45,547 nucleotides of DNA from Pseudomonadota bacterium. Its GTDB lineage: Bacteria > Myxococcota_A > Bradymonadia > Bradymonadales > GCA-2716585. Position numbers and translations under genes: made by a program. The notes under the pieces were generated by a model, which did no database searches, was not told the DNA's origin, and saw only the letters and a program-made list of their open reading frames with translations. The DNA is taken from contig SYOX01000189.1 in NCBI GenBank assembly GCA_005804885.1, forward strand, positions 1-45,547, given 5' to 3'. Of this stretch, positions 34,983 to 41,379 are shown one piece after another (position 1 is the first letter of the stretch; every line of letters begins with the position of its first letter).

Positions 34983-35163
34983 AGAAGCCATTCGGAAATG
35001 AAAGGCCGAGTTGTGGGAGGGCGAAAGGGGTCAGATGTGGATTGGACGAGGAAGGACTGGGGCACCGCCCCGTCCGAGGCAGCGCCGCGCCCAAATGAGT
35101 CCGAGCCGCAGATGGCCTCTTTCGACCCCCACAACGACGGTCTGGAGTTTCCCAATGGCTTCT
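34983..35163. repeat. 181-bp palindromic element, copy B (inverted relative to copy A)
   Basis: Ends AGAAGCCATTCGGAAA (34983-34998) and TTTCCCAATGGCTTCT (35148-35163) pair at 15 of 16 positions. Compared with copy A, terminal positions 7, 8 and 12 differ on both arms so that pairing is kept, while position 11 is a mismatch. The central block (GGCGCGGCGCTGCCTCGG) is almost unchanged. Like copy A, it ends exactly at the stop triplet of a minus-strand gene and lies in a convergent junction. Confidence 0.92.
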
Positions 35164-36800
35164 CAGAGATCGCGCAGCTTCAGATCGACGACGACGGGCA
35201 GGTGGTCGGAGGCCAGGAGCGTGTCCTCGCGCTGGAGGCCGAAGGCGGCCAGCTCGGCCTCGGTCATCGCCTCGGTGTTCAGGACGAAGGACTTGCGCAC
35301 GTCGATGACGCTGCCGGTGTAGATGAAGAAGTCCAGCCTCCCCGGCCAGAAGTCCGACCCCTCCGAGCGCCACGTCCACGCCATCGGCAGAGTGTTCTGC
35401 CGCGGGCTCAGGTCAGTCAGCGGGCCGCCGCCCCAGTCCGGCGCGTGGCTGGGCCCGAAGGCGGCCTGATCGGCGATCGCGCCCGTCAAGAGCGTGTCGA
35501 GCTGTCGCGCCTGTCCGACGAGGTTCAGATCCCCGAGCAGGACGAAGGGCGTGCCCTCGGGCGTGTCGATGACGCCGCCGGGGGTCATCATGTCCCGCAA
35601 GGTGGCGATGAAGCTGTCGGCCTCCTGCTGGCGGTTGAAGTCCTTGCTGCCGAAGGACATGTGGGCGTTGAAGATCACGAGCCGCCGCCCCTGGACCTGG
35701 ATCGGGACCATCGTGAAGCGGTAGTGGAGCGGGTCGTGGGCCAGCGGCCAGCCCTCCTCGATGGGCAGCCGCGACAGGGTCGTGCGGTCGCCGAAGGTCT
35801 CGACGGCCCAGGGTCCAGGCAGGAAGCCGCCGACGAGGCGGTCGATCCCCTCGGGGCTGTAGAGCTCCTGGAAGTTGATGACGTCGGGGTCGAGGGCCTT
35901 GAGGATGCGCTCGAAGCGGGGCCTTCGGTCGGGGTCGAAGATCCCGCTTTGGAGCACGTTCCAGCTCACGACCCGCAGCGCGTCCCCCTCGTCCCGGCCG
36001 ATGCCGATGGCCTCGGGCTCGATCGACTCGCCCACCATCTCGTAGGTCAGCGCGCCGCCCGGATCGGGGACCTGATCGCCGTCGGCGACGAAGTCCTCGT
36101 TGTAGGTGTTGTCCTTGAAGGCCACCCGCACGCGATCCCCGACGAAGAGCTTATGGAGGCCGTCGGGGGCGGCGGCGCGCGGCAGCGCGATCTCGAAGCG
36201 CCGTGACGTGATCGTCGGCGCGGTGCGCAGGCCGATGGCGTGGGCGTCGATCCGGAGCTGCTCGCTTGGGGCGACGAACCAGCCGGCGCGCTGGCCGAAG
36301 GTCCACTCCAGCTCCGCCCCCAGCCCCGCGAAGGGGATGCCGGTGCTCGCGTCGTCGTCCGTGTCCAGGTAGAGCCGCAGGTACTGCTCCTGGCTCAAGC
36401 TGATCTCCACCCCCAGGTCGACCATCAAGAACAAGTGCCCGGAATCATGGGCGATCTTCACCGTCGCCATGTCGATCCCCACCGCCGCGCCCGCGTCCCC
36501 GAGCGGGTCCAGGGCGGCCACCGGGACGGCCTCCCAGTCCTCGAAGCGGCCGTCGATGACGATCGCCGAGGGGATCGCCTCTTCGATGAAGCCGGGGCCA
36601 GGGGGCGGCGGCAGCGCAGGATCGACGTCCGGCACGCACGCGCTCGCGCACGCGGCCACGAGCGCGCCCACAAGCGCCGCCGACGCCCTCGCGCTCGCGG
36701 GGCGACCCCGCGCGATCTTTGATGAGCCCGTCAAGCCCGGGATCGTCGACGGGCTGCGCGGCGGCAGGGGGCGCAGGGGAGGGCGGGCGTGGCGGTCCAT
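35163..36800 (-). CDS. Exported endonuclease/exonuclease/phosphatase-fold protein with CBM9-like N-domain
   Basis: 545 residues from ATG 36800, with GGAG five bases upstream. A long N-terminal segment ends in a hydrophobic stretch (LVGALVAACASAC), so export, probably as a lipoprotein, is likely. Residues about 65-240 (IVIDGRFEDWEAVPVAALDP, YLRLYLDTDDDASTG) look like the CBM9/DOMON-type beta sandwich found before secreted enzymes. Residues about 275-545 are the EEP fold: VVSWNVLQSG, NFQELYS, LVIFNAHMSFG, VLLGDLNLVG, LDFFIYTG and SDHLPVVVDL, covering the metal-binding Asn/Glu/Asp and catalytic His. The substrate could be a phosphodiester or phosphate ester (DNA, lipid or sugar phosphate). The frame continues upstream into repeat DNA, but that part is not coding-like. 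Confidence 0.87.
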   Translation of the reverse strand: MDRHARPPLRPLPPRSPSTIPGLTGSSKIARGRPASARASAALVGALVAACASACVPDVDPALPPPPGPGFIEEAIPSAIVIDGRFEDWEAVPVAALDPLGDAGAAVGIDMATVKIAHDSGHLFLMVDLGVEISLSQEQYLRLYLDTDDDASTGIPFAGLGAELEWTFGQRAGWFVAPSEQLRIDAHAIGLRTAPTITSRRFEIALPRAAAPDGLHKLFVGDRVRVAFKDNTYNEDFVADGDQVPDPGGALTYEMVGESIEPEAIGIGRDEGDALRVVSWNVLQSGIFDPDRRPRFERILKALDPDVINFQELYSPEGIDRLVGGFLPGPWAVETFGDRTTLSRLPIEEGWPLAHDPLHYRFTMVPIQVQGRRLVIFNAHMSFGSKDFNRQQEADSFIATLRDMMTPGGVIDTPEGTPFVLLGDLNLVGQARQLDTLLTGAIADQAAFGPSHAPDWGGGPLTDLSPRQNTLPMAWTWRSEGSDFWPGRLDFFIYTGSVIDVRKSFVLNTEAMTEAELAAFGLQREDTLLASDHLPVVVDLKLRDL

Positions 36801-36898
36801 GGGCTCTCCGTGGGGGAAGCGGCGAGGCGTCCTGAGCCGAGCATAGCAGATTCGCCGCCGCACACGAACGCCGCGCTGCGCTCGGCGCAGGGCAATTG

Positions 36899-37196
36899 TA
36901 AAGTCTACTTCGTGGACGGGCACGTCGGAATCGGCGCGTCGACTTCGTTGTCGGACAAGGGGAGAGCGGCGAGTCGACTTCGTTGTCGGACACGTCGAGA
37001 TCGGGGAACTCCACCCCCTGTCCCCCTCCTCGCTGCGCAAGGAGGGGGAACGCTTGAATTACGGACACGGTGGGTCGGGGAGTCGACTTCGTTGACGCAC
37101 ACGTCGGGATCGGGGAGTCGACTTCGATGACGGTCACGGAGAGATCGGCGAATCGACTTCGATGACGGGCACGTCGAGATCGACGAGTCGACTTCG
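36899..37196. repeat. Left flank of palindromic element R2: array of 35-bp units with one 83-bp module
   Basis: At least five units of exactly 35 bp start with GTCGACTTCG or a one-base variant (for example 36937, 36972, 37082, 37117, 37152), plus a degenerate copy at 36900. The unit ends with a GAGATCGG(C/G)GA-like tail. An 83-bp hairpin module (37009-37091; hairpin 37022-37048) interrupts the array. Units are directly joined with no unique spacers. The flanks 36801-36898 and 37656-37745 show nothing further beyond the upstream regions of the two divergent genes. Confidence 0.88.
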
Positions 37197-37494
37197 TTGA
37201 TGCGATCTGCACGTTGACGGTCCACCCGGGCTCGCGCCCGGGCCTTGGGTTTTGTCCTGCGTCGCCCCGCCATACGGCGGGGCTGGCGACGGAGTGTCAG
37301 TGTGCGTGGGGCGTGTCACCTGTGTTGATCTCACAGGAGATGTTGGGGGGCTGGGAAGCAGACATCGCACGCCCTTGAGAGGGTCTGCCCCTTGAAGGTT
37401 GACGCCCCGCCGCCAGCCCCGCAGGGGCGTCCCAGGACAAAATGTAGGCCCGGGCGCAAGCCCGGGTGGACCGCCAACGTGCGGATCGCACCAA
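37197..37494. repeat. Core of palindromic element R2 (298 bp), inverted copy of R1 core
   Basis: The ends TTGATGCGATCTGCACGTTG (37197-37216) and the complement of 37475-37494 differ at a few positions only. Arms of about 95 bases carry a GCCCGGG-type stem and, further in, GCCCCGCCATACGGCGGGGC on the left against GCCCCTGCGGGGC on the right. Read in reverse complement it aligns with 24071-24366 nearly throughout, including the inner CTTGAAGGTTGACGCCCCG stretch. It lies between divergent genes here, but between convergent genes at R1. Confidence 0.9.
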
Positions 37495-37655
37495 CGAAGT
37501 CGACCCGCCGATCTCGACGTGTCCACCAACGAAGTCGACGCGCCGATCCCCCTTGTCCGTCAACGAAGTCGACTCGCCGCTCTCCCCTTGTCTATCTACG
37601 GAGTCGACTCGCCGATCTCCCCTTGTCCACCCACGAAGTCGATCCTTGCCTCTCA
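37495..37655. repeat. Right flank of element R2: 34-35-bp units in reverse polarity
   Basis: Four units of 34-35 bp, each ending in CGAAGTCGAC or a close variant (37495-37651), mirror the left array. Promoters of the nuoI-like gene must lie in or after this array. Confidence 0.85.
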
Positions 37656-37745
37656 GGCGCGGGCGCGATACAAACGCGATCGCCTCGCCGCGCGGGATGA
37701 GAGATCGACGCGTTGGCATCGGCGGGGCTTGAGGAGGAGCGTTCA

Positions 37746-38273
37746 GTGGCCGTTCAAGTCAAAGTCCTCAGTCGCCCCAAGCGCACCTTTTGGGATCAGA
37801 GCTACCTCCCCGAGATCGCGCGCGGGCTGGCCGTGACGCTGGGTCACTTCTTCGGCGCGGTCACGAAGCCGAAGGAGAACATCATCACGGTGCAATACCC
37901 GGACGAGCAGGTCGACTACCCGCACCGCTACCGGGGTCAGCACCGGCTGATGGTGCGCGACGACGGCCAGGTGCGCTGCGTGGCGTGCATGTGCTGCTCG
38001 ACGATCTGCCCCGCGAACTGCATCCACATCGTGGCCGCCGAGCACGACGACCCCTCCATCGAGAAGTACCCCGAGACCTTCGTCATCGATCACCTGCGCT
38101 GCATCGTCTGCGGCCTGTGCGTCGAGGCCTGCCCCTGCGACGCGATCCGCATGGACTCTGGCGTCCATTGCGAGCCCTTCGGCCACCGCGGCGACAGCTT
38201 CCTGGTCCGCGACCTGCTCATGCAGCGCGGCGGCCATTCGGCGGCCACCCAGGGCGGCAGGAACTCGCCCTGA
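37746..38273 (+). CDS. nuoI: NuoI-like 2x[4Fe-4S] ferredoxin subunit of complex I, isolated copy
   Basis: 175 residues starting at GTG 37746, with GAGGAG six bases before. Two complete 4Fe-4S motifs: C78xxC81xxC84xxxC88-P and C119xxC122xxC125xxxC129-P, and the NuoI signatures PRYRG-like HRYRGQHRL before them and IRMDSG after. NuoI carries clusters N6a and N6b of NADH-quinone oxidoreductase on the cytoplasmic face. No other nuo gene is in the window: upstream is repeat DNA and downstream an unknown membrane-anchored protein. Either the complex I genes are scattered or this is an extra copy serving another complex (inference). Confidence 0.9.
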   Translation: MAVQVKVLSRPKRTFWDQSYLPEIARGLAVTLGHFFGAVTKPKENIITVQYPDEQVDYPHRYRGQHRLMVRDDGQVRCVACMCCSTICPANCIHIVAAEHDDPSIEKYPETFVIDHLRCIVCGLCVEACPCDAIRMDSGVHCEPFGHRGDSFLVRDLLMQRGGHSAATQGGRNSP

Positions 38274-38286
38274 TCCTGTTGCCTCA

Positions 38287-39225
38287 ATGACCAACGTGCC
38301 CGCCATGGCCTCGCGCCCCTGGGCGCTCCTCTCGGCCGGCCTGCTGATCGCGGCCTCCGTCGGGGTCTTCGTCGCTCAGGCGGTGCAGTGGTCCTCCGTG
38401 CCGGCCGACGGCGACTGGCAGCGCGCCGCCGAGCGGATCCGGGCGCAGGCGCGCCCCGGCGACGCCTTCCGGGTCGAGCCCGAGTGGGACAGCCGCCCGC
38501 GCGTCTTTTTGCAGGAGATGGAGTACGTCCCCGCCGAGCGGGCCACCTGGTTTGACGTCGCGCCGCACGCCCGGGTCTGGCTGCTGGCCGAGGCTGGGCG
38601 CGAGGACACGGCGGTCGAGAACATGCCCGAGGGGTGGCGGATCGGCGCCCCCGAGCCCTTCGGGAGCGTCTCGCTGCTCCTGGCCGAGCCTCCGAGCCCC
38701 GATCCGACGCTCTGGGACGTCCTCGGCGACCTGGAGCGGGCGAAGGTGCGCCGCGAGCGCCCCGAGGGTCAGGAGGACTGCCAGACCTTCGAGGATGGCA
38801 AGTGGCCCGCGTGGCGCTGCGGGCGCCGCGACCTCCTTGAGCGGGTCGGCGAGACGCTCCAGGTGGTGACCAACGACGCCCACCGCTGCCTGTGGGCCAT
38901 GCCCGTGGACAAGGGCGGCCGGCTGGTCGTCCACTTCGACGGCGTGCCCCCCGGGACCCTCTCGGGGCACTACGGCCAGCCCATCGACGCGATCCGCTCA
39001 AATCGCGGCGGCCCCGTCACCTTCGAGGTCCTCGCCGCAGGCGAGGTCATCCACCGCAAGACCTTCGACATCCACGAGGAGGGCTTTCTGCCCTGGTCCG
39101 TGCCCTTGGCGCCGGCCGAGGGCGCCAGCGCCGCGGCCTTGACCTTCTCCATCTCGGCGCCCGGCTCCCAGGATCGCTTCTTCTGCTTTACGGCGCGGGT
39201 CACGGCGACGGGCGGGGGCCAGTAG
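38287..39225 (+). CDS. Membrane-anchored protein of unknown function
   Basis: 312 residues. One N-terminal hydrophobic segment (about 11-33: LLSAGLLIAASVGVFVAQAV) and then an extracytoplasmic domain. No known motif. DDGW-free, but it has four Cys (CQTFEDG...RCGRR around 160-177, and RCLW, FFCF later) that could pair as disulfides outside the cytoplasm. The first half, with QRAAERIRAQARPGDAFRVEP and ARVWLLAE, resembles the soluble C-terminal part of GT-C membrane proteins, but no membrane domain precedes it here. It follows the NuoI-like gene by 13 bases and is probably co-transcribed. No strong ribosome-binding site; ATG 38305 is an alternative start. Confidence 0.72.
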   Translation: MTNVPAMASRPWALLSAGLLIAASVGVFVAQAVQWSSVPADGDWQRAAERIRAQARPGDAFRVEPEWDSRPRVFLQEMEYVPAERATWFDVAPHARVWLLAEAGREDTAVENMPEGWRIGAPEPFGSVSLLLAEPPSPDPTLWDVLGDLERAKVRRERPEGQEDCQTFEDGKWPAWRCGRRDLLERVGETLQVVTNDAHRCLWAMPVDKGGRLVVHFDGVPPGTLSGHYGQPIDAIRSNRGGPVTFEVLAAGEVIHRKTFDIHEEGFLPWSVPLAPAEGASAAALTFSISAPGSQDRFFCFTARVTATGGGQ

Positions 39226-39261
39226 CGGGCGCGGGCGAGGTCCGCGGGGTGGGGGCTTGAA

Positions 39262-39290
39262 TTGACAGAGTGGGGGGCTGGACTTAGCAT
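39262..39290 (+). promoter_or_regulatory. Sigma70-type promoter of the Ser/Thr kinase gene
   Basis: TTGACA (39262-39267, perfect) then 17 bases, then TAGCAT (39285-39290, four of six to the -10). It ends 45 bases before the ATG. This is the best promoter-like sequence in the window. Confidence 0.65.
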
Positions 39291-39335
39291 GCCGAGGCTT
39301 GCACACGCGGTGAGGATCGCCCTGCGACCGAGAGC

Positions 39336-41228
39336 ATGAGTCTGCCCACGCGCATCGGCAAATACACGCTTCAGCGCAAGATCGCCGTCGGCGGCATGGC
39401 GGAGATCTGGCTGGCCGAGGTCGAGGACCCGAGCCATCAGGTCCGGCACGTCGTCGTCAAGCGCATCCTGCCCCACCTGGCCCGCGACGCGAAGTTCGTC
39501 GGGATGTTTCAGGACGAGGCGCGGGTGGCGGCGCTGCTGGACCACCTCAACATCGTCCGGATCTGGGAGCTGGACGAGTCCGGCGGGCTGCCCTTCATCT
39601 CCATGGAGTACGTCGACGGCCCCGACCTGGACTACCTCATCGAGCGCGCCGCCCAGCTCAGCGTCCTGATCCCCCAGCCCATCGCCGCGCGCCTCGTCAT
39701 CGGCGCGCTGGACGGGCTCCATTACGCGCACACCTTCACCGACGCTGCGGGCCGGCCGCTGGGGCTGGTGCACCGGGACGTGTCGCCGCACAACATCCTC
39801 GTCGGCCGCAATGGGGTCGCCAAGGTCTGCGACTTCGGCGTCGCCAAGGCCGCCACGAGCCGCCACAAGACCCAGACCGGGGCCGTCAAGGGCAAGTTCG
39901 CCTACATGTCCCCGGAGCAGATCGCCGACAAGACCCTCGACGGGCGCTCCGACGTCTTCGCGATGGGCATCGTCCTGTACGAGCTGACCACCAACCAGCG
40001 CCCCTTCGGCGACGTCGCTGAGCTGCTGGCCGTCACCGCGATCCTGACCCAGGACCCGACAGATCCTCGCGAGTACGTCCAGGACTACCCCGAGGCGCTC
40101 AAGGCCATCGTCCTGCGCGCGCTGTCCAAGGACCGCGACGCCCGCTTCCCGAGCGCGCTGGCCATGAAGGAGGCCCTCGAAGGCTTCCTGGCCGACTCGG
40201 CCGTCGCCGTCTCGGACGCGGACGTGGCGCACTTCATCAAGGACATCCTGAGCGACCGGCCCTCCTTCCTCGACGGCGAGCAGGCGCCGCCGCTGCCGCC
40301 GCGCTTCGAGGAGGACGGCCGCAACATCATCGAGAACCAGCCCCGCCTCCCCTCGGCCGCCTATCCCTGGCCACCCCCGCGGCCCGCCGTCCCCCCTCCC
40401 GTCCTGACGACCAGCGAGAAGGGGCCGAAGAAGGACGACAACCCCGAGGAGCCCCAGACGGACAAGATCCCGGCCTCGGGCAGGGTGGAGGCCGAGGCGA
40501 TCCCGGCCTCGGGCGTCGCGGGGCGGGGCGGCGCTCGGGCTCAAGATCCGGTGAAGCCCCCGGGCCAGGGGATCAAGCTCCTGGCGCTGGCCTTCGCGCT
40601 GATCGTCGCCCTGGCCATGCTCGCGGGCGCCGTGCTCATCGGCCTGCACAGCTTCACCGAGGGCGGCCTCTTCGGGGTCGTCCAGGCCGATCCCGAGCCC
40701 GAAGGCGATCCGCCCGAGCCTGAGCCCGAAGGCGACAAGGCGGACAAGAAGGGCGACGGCGACAAGAAGGGCGATGGCGACAAGAAGGTCGACAAGAAGG
40801 GCGACAAGGCCCCCACGCAGGGCGTCCTCGTCGTGAACAGCAGCCCCAAGGTCGACGTCTTCCTGGGCGACAAGCGCCTGGGCAGGACGCCAGACAACTT
40901 CAAGCTGCCCCTGGGCAAGCACAAGATCCGGCTGGTCAACCGAGAGGTCGGCATCTCGCGCAGCGTGAAGGTGGAGATCAAGGCCGAGCCCGAGATCTGC
41001 ACCGTCTACGAGATCTTCAAGACCGGCACCGTCTCGCTCAAGTTCATCACCGACAACCCCTACACCCTGACCGTCGACGGCGTCCCCTACGCGGGGGATC
41101 TGCGCGCCCCCATCGAGCTCATCGAGGGCCCCCACACCCTGCTCATCAAGAACACCACCGGCCAGTCCGTCGAGAAGCCCATCTCCGTCGAGCCCAACAA
41201 GCCCCAGACGATCTCCATCAACATCTGA
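39336..41228 (+). CDS. Eukaryotic-like Ser/Thr protein kinase with TM segment and PEGA-like C-terminus
   Basis: 630 residues. Kinase domain (about 8-285): glycine loop IAVGGMAEIW, catalytic Lys K42 in VVVKRI, H146-R147-D148 in HRDVSPHN, DFG in VCDFGVAK, and SPEQ in the activation region. HRDVSPHN, with Ser at the usual Lys position, is common in myxobacterial kinases. A Pro-rich linker leads to one membrane segment (about 411-435). Outside the cytoplasm follow Lys/Asp/Glu repeats (DKKGDGDKKG) and two PEGA-like modules (about 490-630: VLVVNSSPKVDVFLGDKRLG; then KFITDNPYTLTVDGVPYAG). Such kinases phosphorylate Ser/Thr of regulators in answer to an outside signal. Expressed from its own promoter; ends in a convergent junction. 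Confidence 0.93.
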   Translation: MSLPTRIGKYTLQRKIAVGGMAEIWLAEVEDPSHQVRHVVVKRILPHLARDAKFVGMFQDEARVAALLDHLNIVRIWELDESGGLPFISMEYVDGPDLDYLIERAAQLSVLIPQPIAARLVIGALDGLHYAHTFTDAAGRPLGLVHRDVSPHNILVGRNGVAKVCDFGVAKAATSRHKTQTGAVKGKFAYMSPEQIADKTLDGRSDVFAMGIVLYELTTNQRPFGDVAELLAVTAILTQDPTDPREYVQDYPEALKAIVLRALSKDRDARFPSALAMKEALEGFLADSAVAVSDADVAHFIKDILSDRPSFLDGEQAPPLPPRFEEDGRNIIENQPRLPSAAYPWPPPRPAVPPPVLTTSEKGPKKDDNPEEPQTDKIPASGRVEAEAIPASGVAGRGGARAQDPVKPPGQGIKLLALAFALIVALAMLAGAVLIGLHSFTEGGLFGVVQADPEPEGDPPEPEPEGDKADKKGDGDKKGDGDKKVDKKGDKAPTQGVLVVNSSPKVDVFLGDKRLGRTPDNFKLPLGKHKIRLVNREVGISRSVKVEIKAEPEICTVYEIFKTGTVSLKFITDNPYTLTVDGVPYAGDLRAPIELIEGPHTLLIKNTTGQSVEKPISVEPNKPQTISINI

Positions 41229-41245
41229 TACGGAACCACGTTTGA

Positions 41246-41293
41246 AGCACTTTCATCTTGGGCATCCTGGTGGCCCAACATGGAAGTGGCTTG
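41246..41293. terminator. Long imperfect hairpin between convergent genes
   Basis: AAGCACTTTCATCTTGGGC (41246-41264) pairs with GCCCAACATGGAAGTGGCTT (41274-41293) with three interruptions and a 9-base loop. It begins 18 bases after the kinase stop, in the most AT-rich intergenic stretch of the window (41229-41340). It could end transcripts from both sides, though there is no clear T-run. Confidence 0.5.
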
Positions 41294-41379
41294 AGCTTGG
41301 ATCTGTTGATTTGACGGTCTATGTGCTCAAGAATATTGGTGATTCTTGATCTCTGGCGGCCGTCGATGGCGCGGCGCGC

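Noticed and set aside
31432..35163. Conserved peptide in the 181-bp elements (both copies keep one open frame without indels)
   Set aside because: Most differences between copies change the amino acid, only TTG could start it, there is no ribosome-binding site, and the changes follow base pairing instead of codon position.
31432..35163. Composite transposon carrying the MFS gene and the unknown gene
   Set aside because: The bounding elements encode no transposase, have no visible target-site duplication and sit exactly at gene stops; each copy looks like an independent intergenic element.
36899..37655. CRISPR-like array of 35-bp repeats
   Set aside because: The units are directly joined with no unique spacers, occur in mirrored polarity around a palindromic core, and no cas gene is in the window.
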